Positions 1 through 6,960 are shown, numbered from the stretch's first letter. The stretch: 10,606 bases of DNA from Nitrososphaerales archaeon TH5896 (GCA_014523625.1 JAATVP010000084.1:1-10606); one strand, 5' to 3'. Translations and numbers: made by a program. Notes: a model not told the origin generated them from the letters alone.

Positions 1-162
1 GTGTAGTCTTTAAATCAATGGCTGAATGATGACCTATACCAATTCAAGAAAAGATCTTATGTGAGGGTACTAGAATGCATATGCCTACAAATCTAGAATT
101 TAGGGTTCGGTAGTATAAGTAAAAATGAAAAAGATTAGAGTCCTTATTTTATAGTTGACAGA

Positions 163-170
163 TAATATAA
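163..170 (+). promoter_or_regulatory. TATA-like box of the PfkB-family kinase gene
   Basis: The sequence TAATATAA is centred about 28 bases before the TTG at 195. This matches archaeal TATA-to-start spacing when transcription begins at or next to the start codon. It therefore supports a leaderless TTG start at 195 over the internal ATG codons at 249 and 267. A second AT-rich stretch at 144-153 (TTATTTTATA) is an alternative box that would give a leader of about 20 bases. Confidence 0.45.
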
Positions 171-194
171 CCCTCTCCCTAAAGATGAGTATCA

Positions 195-1265
195 TTGGAA
201 AAAGGCATAAAGAACATATCTTTAGCAATCAAGAATTATTATTCGTATATGAATCAGATAGTTACTATGCCTGATTTCTTTTTAGACCGGATTCTTATGT
301 TGCAATCACAAGAGCAGCTTTTTCAGTCAATCGTTAACAAGATTCGTGTAGGAGGAGGGAGTATACGTGAAATTCCAACCGTCGATCGAAAAGGAGGGAA
401 TGCTGCCAACATTGCCTATAGTATCGCTATGCTAGGAGGAAGAGTAGCGTTTTTTACGGTAGGAGATAAGATTGCGAATTCTGTGATTGAAACCACATTT
501 CAAAAATTTGGAGAAAATGTAGAAATTATAATCTCAGAGGGGATGCAAGGAAAAACTACCTCAATGGAACTTTATGAAAATGTGGGGGGTGATTCTAAAG
601 TCAATGTTATGCTAAGTGATGTTGGAGATATTGCAGACTTTGGCAAAGCAAGAGTAAACACAGAGAAACATATGAAAATACTAAGTAGAGCGGACGCAGT
701 CATCGTTGCGAATTGGGCGAGCAATCTAAAAGGGACTGAACTAATGAAATTCGCATTTGAAAACTCACCAAAAGCTCTACATTTCGTAGATCCAGCTGAT
801 TTTCAACTCAGGAAGGAAGAATTCGTCGAAATCCTTGCACTTTTGTCAAATAAAATAGATGTGCTTAGTATCAATGAGAATGAATGTAACACACTTGGAT
901 CATCATTGGGATTAGGCACTTTGCTACCATGGCAATCGTATTCAAGAGAAGAGATCAGGGATGCCGCCCTAAAGCTTTCTAAGAAAATCGGAATAAGTAT
1001 TGACATTCATACCAAACTAGGATCGGCTTGGTCAAACGGGAAAGAGAGTGAAGTAGTTCTAGCAATAAGAAGCGAGATCAGAACCCTGACTGGAGCGGGA
1101 GACGTATGGGACGCAGCCGATATCGTTGCATATCTTGCAGGTCTGGATCCGAAAGAGAGGTTAACGTTCGCAAATGCCGCATCCTCGCTTTATGTCCGCA
1201 ATCGCTCCGCAGAGTCACCAAGTCTTGAGGAAGTTGTCGAGTTATTGGATAGAATCAATATGTAG
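195..1265 (+). CDS. PfkB-family carbohydrate/nucleoside kinase
   Basis: Ribokinase-like (PfkB) kinase, expected to phosphorylate a sugar, nucleoside or similar small molecule with ATP in the cytoplasm; the substrate cannot be told from sequence. In the 356-residue product the substrate-side strand MPDFFLDRI lies at residues 25-33, the glycine hinge KGGNAAN at 66-72, and the C-terminal phosphate-binding/catalytic motif TGAGD at 299-303 with D303 as the presumed catalytic base. The usual DTTGAGDxFxAG signature is diverged: TLTGAGDVWDAAD has Trp for Phe and lacks the glycine after it. Length is normal or slightly long for the family. The TTG at 195 is chosen because a TATA-like box lies about 28 bases upstream; ATG codons at 249 and 267 would remove 18 or 24 residues and still leave the fold largely complete. 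A T6 run follows the stop directly. Family assignment is secure, substrate is not. Confidence 0.85.
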   Translation: MEKGIKNISLAIKNYYSYMNQIVTMPDFFLDRILMLQSQEQLFQSIVNKIRVGGGSIREIPTVDRKGGNAANIAYSIAMLGGRVAFFTVGDKIANSVIETTFQKFGENVEIIISEGMQGKTTSMELYENVGGDSKVNVMLSDVGDIADFGKARVNTEKHMKILSRADAVIVANWASNLKGTELMKFAFENSPKALHFVDPADFQLRKEEFVEILALLSNKIDVLSINENECNTLGSSLGLGTLLPWQSYSREEIRDAALKLSKKIGISIDIHTKLGSAWSNGKESEVVLAIRSEIRTLTGAGDVWDAADIVAYLAGLDPKERLTFANAASSLYVRNRSAESPSLEEVVELLDRINM

Positions 1266-1268
1266 ACC

Positions 1269-1274
1269 TTTTTT
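1269..1274 (+). terminator. T-run terminator after the PfkB-family kinase
   Basis: A run of six T starts four bases after the kinase stop codon. Archaeal RNA polymerase commonly terminates at such U-tracts without a hairpin. A 7-base inverted repeat (CAATGAC at 1289-1295, GTCATTG at 1321-1327) lies just beyond it with a 25-base loop and is probably incidental. Confidence 0.45.
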
Positions 1275-1374
1275 GAAACATACTTGGGCAATGACTTGTT
1301 ACTTGAGAATCAAAAAGAATGTCATTGGATACTCAAAGAAGCCGTAATTGAGGATACTACAAATACAGATTCGG

Positions 1375-1382
1375 TTATATAA
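1375..1382 (+). promoter_or_regulatory. TATA box of the winged-helix-like gene
   Basis: TTATATAA is centred about 27 bases before the ATG at 1406, the spacing expected when the first transcribed base is the A of the start codon. This is one of the clearest archaeal TATA boxes in the window and predicts a leaderless mRNA. Confidence 0.6.
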
Positions 1383-1405
1383 GTATCAATTTATTTAGCA
1401 GGTTA

Positions 1406-1726
1406 ATGGCTCCTCCGCCTATCGATGCATCAGAATTCGAAGCTCATAAAGACCTAAACCGAATCGTCGTAGATTTCTTGTGTCGAAATAGCGATAAGGC
1501 ATTCTCGGTAAAAGAGATTGCAGAATTTACAGGTATTAGAGTAGAAGACATCAATTACCTGATGCTTAAACTGTCATTTCAAGACGTAATTAGCAATTTA
1601 TCTGGCATTATTGTACACAGAAAGGCTGGTAAGATTGGTAACCTCCGTTCAATAAGGATAGAAGACGTCACAATTGATGGAACATTATATTATAGGTGTG
1701 TAAAATTGGACGCCAAGAAGTCGTAG
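1406..1726 (+). CDS. Small winged-helix-like protein, possible transcription regulator
   Basis: A 106-residue protein not recognised as a named family. Residues about 17-70 read as a winged helix-turn-helix: a first helix (DLNRIVVDFLCRN), then SVKEIAEFTGI followed by VEDINYLMLKLSFQDVI, the pattern of the two DNA-facing helices in MarR/ArsR-like domains, then a strand and turn (SGIIVHRKAGKIG) as the wing. The C-terminal part (about 78-104) is strand-rich and could be a dimerisation or ligand surface. No cysteine cluster or membrane segment is seen. The start is ATG with a good TATA box at leaderless distance. It sits alone between the kinase and truD, 84 bases before truD, so it could act locally, but nothing in the sequence shows a target. 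The DNA-binding role is an inference from the helix pattern only; protein-protein winged helices look alike. Confidence 0.7.
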   Translation: MAPPPIDASEFEAHKDLNRIVVDFLCRNSDKAFSVKEIAEFTGIRVEDINYLMLKLSFQDVISNLSGIIVHRKAGKIGNLRSIRIEDVTIDGTLYYRCVKLDAKKS

Positions 1727-1810
1727 CTACAAGAATGTCCTGCTGTCAAGTAAATGTCAAAAACTTCTCTCGGATTAATAGAGTTGAAGGCCTGAAATAT
1801 CGTCTCTTAA

Positions 1811-3085
1811 GTGAGGTTCTACATTCTGGAAAAGAACGTACCTTCGATTGATCAACAGGCTGGTATTAAGCACTATTGTACTGCTTTTAGTGGTATAGGT
1901 GGAAAAATTAAACGAAACCCAGAGGATTTCGTCGTACGAGAGATTCTGAATAAACAATATCTTGAAAACCTGTCTAAAAATTCAATCTCTACCCATCGCT
2001 TTCCAGTTTTTATTCTAAAAAAACATAATATCGATTCCAACCATGCTCTCATCGAAATACGAAACCAACTTCGCTTGGAATTAAGAGTCCTGGGTTTAAA
2101 AGACTCCAAGGCGAGCACGTTGCAATTCGCCACGACAATTCAGAAAACAAAGAATCTCCCTCTAAAGGCCAAGACTCGTCATACTGAAATTTGTCTTATT
2201 GGATTCGGCAGTACCCTACTCTCAAAATCAGATCTTTGGGGAAATCAATTTACTATTTTGATAGTTGAACCAAAGCATGTAGATTTGACTGATTTTCTGC
2301 CTGAAATAGACCAAATAGCTAATTTTTATGGTCTCCAGAGGTTTGGAAGTGAAAGGTTGGTGACTCATAACGTCGGAAGGGAAATACTTAAGGGAAATTT
2401 TAAACGAGCATCAGAATTGCTCCTAACTGAGACTACCAAATATGATACCGTGTATAGCAGAGAGATCAGGGAACAATTGTCTGACCCCAGTAATTTCAAC
2501 AAACTCATGAGACTTCTTCCAAGGGGTATGGATATTGAAAGAGAGATAGTGCGAGCGTTACTGTATAAAAGAGACTATATTCGTGCGTTGAGGGCTATCC
2601 CCATTGGAATTAGAAGATTGTATGTCCAGGCCTATCAAGCCTATGTATTCAACCTTTGTATAAGCGAATCGCTAACTAGCGGTGAGGATATAACGAAATG
2701 CAGGGAGGGTGACCTTTGTTTTGAGATCGAAGGTAATGATGTACTTGGAAAGATTAGGAAACTAAACCCCAGCATTGATACATTTTCTACAGTGGTTCCT
2801 GCGTTACGACTTGTAGGATATTCTTTTCAGACCGGAAATGGACGGTTCGAGTCTACATCACAAAAAATATTAAAAGAGGAAGGGCTGACGCCAAGAGATT
2901 TCTACATACGAGATATGCAGGAGCTTAGCACTAAGGGTGGATTCAGACAATCGGTTCTTTGGTGTAAGGGATTTAATCATTCTGGATCTCTACATGTCAG
3001 CTTCAAATTGCCTAAGGGCTCTTATGCCACTACCTTATTGCGAGAAATTATGAAACCAGACTCCCCGATCGAAGCTGGTTTCTGA
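1811..3085 (+). CDS. truD: tRNA pseudouridine(13) synthase TruD
   Basis: TruD converts uridine 13 of tRNA to pseudouridine. The 424-residue product has the family landmarks in order: GIGGKIKRNPEDFVVREI at residues 28-45, the catalytic motif GLKDSKAST at 95-103 with D98 as the nucleophilic aspartate, NFYGLQRFGSERLVTHNVG at 171-189, AYQAYVFN at 274-281, the VGY strand at 335-337, KGGFRQ at 375-380, and the C-terminal FKLPKGSYATTLLREIMK at 398-415. Length fits the archaeal branch, which carries a larger inserted domain than the roughly 350-residue bacterial enzyme. The GTG at 1811 is the first possible start because a stop codon (TAA) precedes it directly; the N-terminal motif begins soon after, so no long extension is missing. 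No Shine-Dalgarno is visible and the best TATA-like sequence (GATTAATA, 1773-1780) is weak, so co-transcription with the gene upstream is possible. Some plus-strand T6 follows at 3158. Confidence 0.93.
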   Translation: MRFYILEKNVPSIDQQAGIKHYCTAFSGIGGKIKRNPEDFVVREILNKQYLENLSKNSISTHRFPVFILKKHNIDSNHALIEIRNQLRLELRVLGLKDSKASTLQFATTIQKTKNLPLKAKTRHTEICLIGFGSTLLSKSDLWGNQFTILIVEPKHVDLTDFLPEIDQIANFYGLQRFGSERLVTHNVGREILKGNFKRASELLLTETTKYDTVYSREIREQLSDPSNFNKLMRLLPRGMDIEREIVRALLYKRDYIRALRAIPIGIRRLYVQAYQAYVFNLCISESLTSGEDITKCREGDLCFEIEGNDVLGKIRKLNPSIDTFSTVVPALRLVGYSFQTGNGRFESTSQKILKEEGLTPRDFYIRDMQELSTKGGFRQSVLWCKGFNHSGSLHVSFKLPKGSYATTLLREIMKPDSPIEAGF

Positions 3086-3157
3086 GCTAAGTTGAAACGA
3101 AAATAGTTCCTACAGCTCTAACCACAACGACTGCCAGACTATGGATAAGGTACACTA

Positions 3158-3163
3158 TTTTTT
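3158..3163 (+). terminator. T-run terminator downstream of truD
   Basis: Six consecutive T lie 73 bases after the truD stop, between truD and a convergent gene that ends at 3183. It would stop plus-strand transcription before it runs antisense into the membrane-protein gene. No hairpin precedes it. Confidence 0.35.
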
Positions 3164-3182
3164 GAGGGTTTAAGCATAAATC

Positions 3183-3668
3183 TTAATTGGTTCTAACAAG
3201 TTTTACTATTCTTATCATGATGTTAATAGTAATGGCTGAAAGCATCCACGACACGATAGTACTTAGCATAGCTGTCTGATATGGAGAGATTATCGCTAGT
3301 TGAAGGAGCTGATAAAGGATAAGAATTTTTGATGTAGAATAGATTATTTCAGAAACCGAAAAAGTAGCTATAAGCTTTTTTATGTCGCCTCGTAACTTGT
3401 GGGAATCTCTCTTTTTTGTAACCGGATCAAGATACCTGTTTCTATTATCGATATAAAAAAGTACTCCGAATATTGGAAAGAATACACTGTACTCGGTGGC
3501 TATTGAGACAAAGGAATTTATGAGATTGCTTCCTCCTGTCTGTGAGTACAGCTGAGTAACTAAACTACCAACTAAGAGTGACGAAATGCCTGCAATTATA
3601 AGGTTTTTGTTGAAATACAAAACTTCTTTATACTTTAAATAAAGATCGTAGATGCGCTGATTGCTCAT
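3183..3668 (-). CDS. Four-helix membrane protein of unknown function
   Basis: A 161-residue integral membrane protein that I do not recognise. From the ATG at 3668 there is a short polar amino-terminal helix (about 1-20, YDLYLKYKEVLYFNKN) and four hydrophobic segments at about 22-42, 52-73, 103-125 and 132-155. The loop between segments two and three (about 74-98, NRNRYLDPVTKKRDSHKLRG) and the C-terminus (RIVKLVRTN) are basic, which by the positive-inside rule places both on the cytoplasmic side. No enzyme motif, cysteine pair or transporter signature is seen. An in-frame TTG at 3704 could add 12 residues, but it lies inside the TATA box (3704-3713), so translation from it is unlikely. The ATG is preceded by AAGGA about eight bases upstream on the minus strand, a plausible weak ribosome-binding site. 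It is convergent with truD, with no partner gene in its own orientation. Confidence 0.72.
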   Translation of the reverse strand: MSNQRIYDLYLKYKEVLYFNKNLIIAGISSLLVGSLVTQLYSQTGGSNLINSFVSIATEYSVFFPIFGVLFYIDNRNRYLDPVTKKRDSHKLRGDIKKLIATFSVSEIIYSTSKILILYQLLQLAIISPYQTAMLSTIVSWMLSAITINIMIRIVKLVRTN

Positions 3669-3703
3669 TGGATGTTCCTTAACTAGGTTAATTAGCCTTT
3701 TCA

Positions 3704-3713
3704 ATTATATATT
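3704..3713 (-). promoter_or_regulatory. TATA box of the four-helix membrane protein gene
   Basis: On the minus strand this reads AATATATAAT, a strong archaeal TATA match centred about 40 bases before the ATG at 3668. It predicts a leader of roughly 13 bases, enough to carry the AAGGA seen before the ATG. It also overlaps the TTG at 3704, which argues against that codon as the start. Confidence 0.55.
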
Positions 3714-4159
3714 CTATTCGTGCTAAACCTGTACTATAGAGACCTGAATACTCTAGAATATGCCAATTGTGACAAACTTGCTTGAAAAAATCTTCGAAAC
3801 TAAAAGGCGTGTGTCACATCCTGATTTTTGGGATCTAAACAGTCTGCTTCAATTTTGATAATCATTGAGATAAAATTGACCACCCCTATATGAGAGCATG
3901 GACTCATCAATATTCTTGTGGCTCAAGTTCTAAAATCGGAGAAATCATTTGTTAGGTTTTCAGATTAAAGGAATAGTCGTGCCAATCCAAGAGAGACGAT
4001 CTTGCAACCAATTTTATGGTCTATCAATCTAATTGATCAAGCATTGGAGTCATTGATTTAACGTGTGAATTATCAGTGAAAATCAAAGAAGAAATCAGCT
4101 TGATATGCGGGATAAAATAAGTCCTAGGTTTCACGATAGAAACTGAAAATGAGCCATCC
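3705..4159. other. 455-base gap with one possible 32-codon ORF
   Basis: This stretch separates the promoter of the four-helix membrane protein from the 3' end of the minus-strand nnrD gene. No RNA gene or mobile element is visible. The only coding candidate is a plus-strand ATG at 3760 open to TGA at 3856-3858 (32 residues, starting MPIVTNLLEKIFETKRR and containing an HPDFWDLN stretch). A weak TATA-like CTATAGA at 3734-3740 lies about 25 bases upstream. The rest, about 3860-4159, is AT-rich with frequent stops in all frames and I see nothing in it. Confidence 0.3.
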
Positions 4160-5074
4160 TCACTTTATCTTGTCAAATTTCTTCATAACGTAAGGCAAAT
4201 TATCGATAAGATCGGTCGCGAGGAGATGCAAACCTAGCTTCTTAGAGGCTTGCAATGCAGCTAAGCCATTTAAGTAAACACCCATCATAGAGGCAAGAAA
4301 TGGATCCAATTTGGTAAGAAGACCTGCTACTAATCCTGACAGTACATCTCCAGTTCCTCCCACAGTCATCGCTGGTGTACTGCGTTTGATCACTGAAACG
4401 GTTCCGCCAATTCCGCTCGCTATCACATTGTATTCACCCTTTAGGATTATAGTGATGCCATATTTTTCTGCCATTTCAACGACAACTGATATTAATTGCT
4501 TGAGGCTTGTCTTCTTCTGAAGCAGAAACTGTATGGAGCTTTCCGTTGAGAACACGCGTTTGAATTCTCCAAGGTGAGGGGTGATTATTGTATTGGTTCC
4601 TGATATATGTTTCAGAACATCTGGAATTAGCGCAGAGGCGTCAAGGAGGAGTTTGGTTTGCATACCCTTAAGCTCATTTATCAAGTAGATCAGCCCCTTT
4701 ATCTGGGCTATGTCTAGACCCATCCCTATGGCAGCAGCATCTGGTTTCTTTGGAAGGACATGAAGGATTTCTCGTACGGAAGCCATATCCAATGAATCGT
4801 GTGAAAAAGGAAGGACAATAAAGTTCGGAGAATATGACCTTAAAGCTAGGACGTTTCGTTGTGGTACACTTGTATAGACTAAGTCGACACCTGATCTGAG
4901 ACCGGCCATCGAACTCAATAACGGGGCACCATGGTATATGTCGCTTGCCCCAACTACTAGCAAAATCCCGTTCTCGCCTTTTCGAGAAGACACGGATCTG
5001 GGCGACATTGTTTGGCTGACGAGCCTGTCATTAATGACAATTCTCTTTGACAATGGTCTTACTCCTGATATCAT
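4160..5074 (-). CDS. nnrD: ADP/ATP-dependent NAD(P)H-hydrate dehydratase (YjeF C-terminal family)
   Basis: NnrD repairs damaged NADH/NADPH: it dehydrates the S-form of NAD(P)HX back to NAD(P)H using ADP or ATP. The ribokinase-like fold is shown by KGENGILLVVGAS at residues 32-44, YHGAPLLSSMAGLRSG at 47-62, ITPHLGEFKRV at 164-174, LKGE at 211-214, and the terminal AMTVGGTGDVLSGLVAG at 235-251 with D243 as the expected catalytic base. At 304 residues it is a stand-alone dehydratase with about 30 extra amino-terminal residues; the NnrE epimerase domain often fused upstream is absent, so that activity must come from another gene or from slow spontaneous conversion. The ATG at 5074 has a TATA box (minus-strand TATTTAAA at 5095-5102) centred about 25 bases upstream, giving a leaderless transcript. 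It is divergent from the histone gene, with a 413-base gap between them. Confidence 0.9.
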   Translation of the reverse strand: MISGVRPLSKRIVINDRLVSQTMSPRSVSSRKGENGILLVVGASDIYHGAPLLSSMAGLRSGVDLVYTSVPQRNVLALRSYSPNFIVLPFSHDSLDMASVREILHVLPKKPDAAAIGMGLDIAQIKGLIYLINELKGMQTKLLLDASALIPDVLKHISGTNTIITPHLGEFKRVFSTESSIQFLLQKKTSLKQLISVVVEMAEKYGITIILKGEYNVIASGIGGTVSVIKRSTPAMTVGGTGDVLSGLVAGLLTKLDPFLASMMGVYLNGLAALQASKKLGLHLLATDLIDNLPYVMKKFDKIK

Positions 5075-5094
5075 TCTTCGAGATGCATTCCCTC

Positions 5095-5102
5095 TTTAAA
5101 TA
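5095..5102 (-). promoter_or_regulatory. TATA box of nnrD
   Basis: The minus strand reads TATTTAAA here, centred about 25 bases before the ATG at 5074. The spacing predicts a transcript starting at or next to the start codon, which is why that ATG is preferred. Confidence 0.55.
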
Positions 5103-5452
5103 GCTAGTATTTCATGTTATTGAGGAGCAGCATATTAGAATTCGTTCGACCTCTTGTTAATCCATAGTTACTATCAATTTCACGAGTCGATCAAATATGT
5201 ATCCTTGTCTACTCGATTGGTTGGAGAAACTTGTAGTCCCATCTTTGATTAAGACCGTTAGCGTAATTGTGGCTATGTTTCAAGTAGGGTATTGACACCT
5301 TTATACCAAAGATTATGGATGAGGTCTACAATGATTGCCTGGCTATAGCGATCAGTTTTTCGTCCAAAGGGGATTCAACCACGATCCTAATTGAATCTCT
5401 ATATTTGCTCGTAAATGAACACAAAATGATTTAAACAATTTGACTGCGCTGA

Positions 5453-5460
5453 AAATATAC
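5453..5460 (+). promoter_or_regulatory. TATA box of the histone gene
   Basis: AAATATAC, preceded by the A-rich stretch GAAA that could serve as the TFB recognition element, is centred about 31 bases before the histone ATG at 5488. It predicts a leader of only about five bases. Another AT-rich stretch at 5429-5436 (ATTTAAAC) is further away and less well placed. Confidence 0.5.
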
Positions 5461-5487
5461 TCTTAGTCTTGGATTTAACGCATAAAC

Positions 5488-5715
5488 ATGTTCTCCTCTG
5501 GACCTGAAATAGGCCTTGCTGGAATGCAACGTATTATTAGAAAATCAGGTGCAGAAAGAGTGAGCGACGATGCCGCCAATGAACTACGTACGGTAATAGA
5601 ACAAATAGCTGAAAAGATTGCTAAAAGTGCAGTTGAGTTGTCTCTACATGCGGGTCGGAAAACGATAAAACCTGAAGACATTCGTCTGGCTACCAGAAAT
5701 GTACTTAGAATGTGA
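5488..5715 (+). CDS. Archaeal histone (HMf-like single histone fold)
   Basis: A 75-residue histone-fold protein that dimerises and wraps or bends chromosomal DNA. All parts of the archaeal fold are present: a first helix with MQRIIRKSGAERVS at 13-26, a long central helix at about 27-55 (DDAANELRTVIEQIAEKIAKSAVELSLHAG), and the loop-2 and third-helix signature GRKTIKPEDIRLATRN at 56-71. The R-x-T pair in GRKTIK (R57, T59, K61) is the usual DNA-contacting and stabilising motif. There is no long charged tail of the eukaryotic type; only about ten residues precede the fold and four follow it. The ATG at 5488 has a well-placed TATA box and only a few leader bases. A T6 run follows 16 bases after the stop, suggesting a short single-gene transcript. 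The opposite strand is also open here but that is a shadow. Confidence 0.95.
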   Translation: MFSSGPEIGLAGMQRIIRKSGAERVSDDAANELRTVIEQIAEKIAKSAVELSLHAGRKTIKPEDIRLATRNVLRM

Positions 5716-5731
5716 AACAATTCAAGAAAGA

Positions 5732-5737
5732 TTTTTT
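5732..5737 (+). terminator. T-run terminator after the histone gene
   Basis: Six T in a row, followed by another T-rich stretch (CTGTATTCTTC), begin 16 bases after the histone stop. This is a typical archaeal U-tract terminator and would give a transcript of about 250 bases. Confidence 0.5.
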
Positions 5738-5928
5738 CTGTATTCTTCAACAGAGGATCCTATGTGTTGATATTAAATGATCTACCAACAAGGAACCTGC
5801 GGTTGACTCCATGCCAGTTTTTCTTTACAAGTTGTTTCATGCTTACCAGTATTGATACATTGAAATGAGATAGCTCTAGGTGTTAAAATGTCAAACTTGA
5901 TAAGAAAGGGTTTGTCAAAATACAAAGG

Positions 5929-6717
5929 GTGAGAACCTATCCTCTGTTATGTGACGCGCATGTTCATCTAACAGATCCTGAATTTTCTCCATACTTGGAA
6001 GAAATATTATCGAGCATTAGAATAATGAAGATGCACGCGTGTTCAGTTACAGTGGATATTACTTCAACCGTCAATGGAATCAAATCCTTTGGCCAATCCA
6101 ATAACGACATAGTAACCCAATTCATAGGAATTCATCCACAATTTGCTCATGAAGCCGATATTGAAAAGTTCATAGAGATCTATTCTGAATATTCTGATTC
6201 GATCGGAGGGATAGGAGAAATCGGACTCGATCCGACATACACACTAAGCAAAGGGAATTCATACGAAAAGCAGAGAGAGGTGTTCCAAGCCATGCTCAGC
6301 ATTGCGGAAAAGTCGAAGAAACCAGTATCCATCCATTCTAGAAAGTCTCTCAACGATATTTTAGAATTAATAAAATCCTATAACTTGGGGAATCTGCTCT
6401 TCCATTGGTTCTCCGGTAATAAGAAACAATTGCGCGTTCTAATGGACTTAGGTGCATATGTCTCATATGGTCCGCCTTTAGTAATTTCTGAGGACAAACG
6501 AGTTCTCTTAAAGAATACTGACAAAAACAAGATCCTTGTTGAAACAGATGGACCTGTTCGATACTCAAGATGCTTCACGGAATTACCTGCATTGCCAACA
6601 TCATTCTTGGTAACCGTGGCCAACGCTGTTGGAGAGGCGCTTGATATATCTTACTTAGAAGCAATTGACTTCATCGCTTCTAATACTGAGAACTTCTTGG
6701 GCAAGAAGCTGAGGTAA
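5929..6717 (+). CDS. TatD-family metal-dependent hydrolase
   Basis: A TIM-barrel metallohydrolase of the TatD family; characterised members are DNases or, in some lineages, D-aminoacyl-tRNA or other nucleic-acid hydrolases. The 262-residue protein has the full metal-ligand set: H11 and H13 in DAHVHL, E97 in GIGEIGLD, H136 in VSIHSR, H159 in LFHWFSG and D207 in VETDGP. Length matches the family. The GTG at 5929 is the only usable start, since the frame runs back to a stop at 5884 with no ATG, GTG or TTG between, and the metal-binding strand begins at residue 8. A weak TATA-like TTGATAAG at 5897-5904 sits about 28 bases upstream, consistent with a leaderless GTG mRNA. The gene lies 213 bases after the histone, probably as a separate unit. 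Whether it acts on DNA, RNA or aminoacyl-tRNA cannot be read from the sequence. Confidence 0.87.
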   Translation: MRTYPLLCDAHVHLTDPEFSPYLEEILSSIRIMKMHACSVTVDITSTVNGIKSFGQSNNDIVTQFIGIHPQFAHEADIEKFIEIYSEYSDSIGGIGEIGLDPTYTLSKGNSYEKQREVFQAMLSIAEKSKKPVSIHSRKSLNDILELIKSYNLGNLLFHWFSGNKKQLRVLMDLGAYVSYGPPLVISEDKRVLLKNTDKNKILVETDGPVRYSRCFTELPALPTSFLVTVANAVGEALDISYLEAIDFIASNTENFLGKKLR

Positions 6718-6912
6718 AAGTTATCCTAAACTCCTGTTGCCTTGAATTACTGCCCACGTTATTCTGGTTCAATATTCAATTTCATCAATGGTTAGAATGA
6801 GATGTGTAGAAGAAAAAGTACAATGCCTGCTACAGATTTGATGATTTCAGTTACCCGCTATGATTGCGAGTCAAATTCGTAGGACAATAGTTACTTCGGA
6901 TAAAAATTAATT

Positions 6913-6928
6913 GGCATATAGGCATATA
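6913..6928 (+). repeat. Tandem repeat of GGCATATA, two copies
   Basis: GGCATATA occurs twice head to tail, 64 to 79 bases before the nucleotidyltransferase ATG. Each copy contains a TATA-like CATATA. It could be an alternative promoter giving a leader of about 50 bases, or a regulator site, or chance. Confidence 0.4.
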
Positions 6929-6941
6929 GTATGGCGAAGTA

Positions 6942-6960
6942 TTATCAATAAAATTGATAA
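6942..6960 (+). promoter_or_regulatory. Perfect palindrome over the promoter of the nucleotidyltransferase gene
   Basis: TTATCAAT and ATTGATAA form a perfect 8-base inverted repeat separated by AAA, ending 31 bases before the ATG at 6992. The right arm runs into GATAAAAG, the best-placed TATA-like sequence for that gene, so a dimeric protein bound here would compete with TBP. If transcription instead starts further upstream at the CATATA repeats, the same bases would form an RNA hairpin in the leader. The palindrome is seen; operator function is inferred. Confidence 0.4.

Larger units (their letters stand above)
5075..5487. other. 413-base divergent intergenic region with two small ORF candidates
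   Basis: This lies between the divergent nnrD and histone genes and holds a promoter at each end. In the middle two short plus-strand ORFs can be read: ATG 5197 to TGA 5293-5295 (32 residues, mostly hydrophobic, beginning MYPCLLDWLEKLVV) and ATG 5315 to TAA 5432-5434 (39 residues, beginning MDEVYNDCLAIAISFS). A TATA-like TTTATACC at 5300-5307 lies only about 10 bases before the second ATG, too close for archaeal spacing. Neither has a convincing promoter or ribosome-binding site. They may be chance ORFs or remnants of a decayed gene. Confidence 0.25.

Noticed and set aside
26..32. ATGATGA resembling a C box of an archaeal C/D guide RNA
   Set aside because: No D box (CTGA) lies within the next 75 bases and there is no C'/D' pair or terminal stem.
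1289..1327. CAATGAC/GTCATTG inverted repeat between the kinase and winged-helix genes
   Set aside because: Seven bases with a 25-base loop is near chance in AT-rich DNA, and it is not aligned with a promoter or T-run.
3768..3818. TGTGACA and TGTCACA inverted pair
   Set aside because: The arms are 37 bases apart and lie inside a possible small ORF rather than at a promoter.
5475..5750. Minus-strand 91-codon ORF across the histone gene
   Set aside because: It is the antisense shadow of a clear histone-fold protein and has no own promoter or motif.
6350..6623. Two minus-strand ORFs of 72 and 81 codons inside the TatD gene
   Set aside because: They lie antisense to conserved metal-binding motifs of the TatD protein and show no domain of their own.
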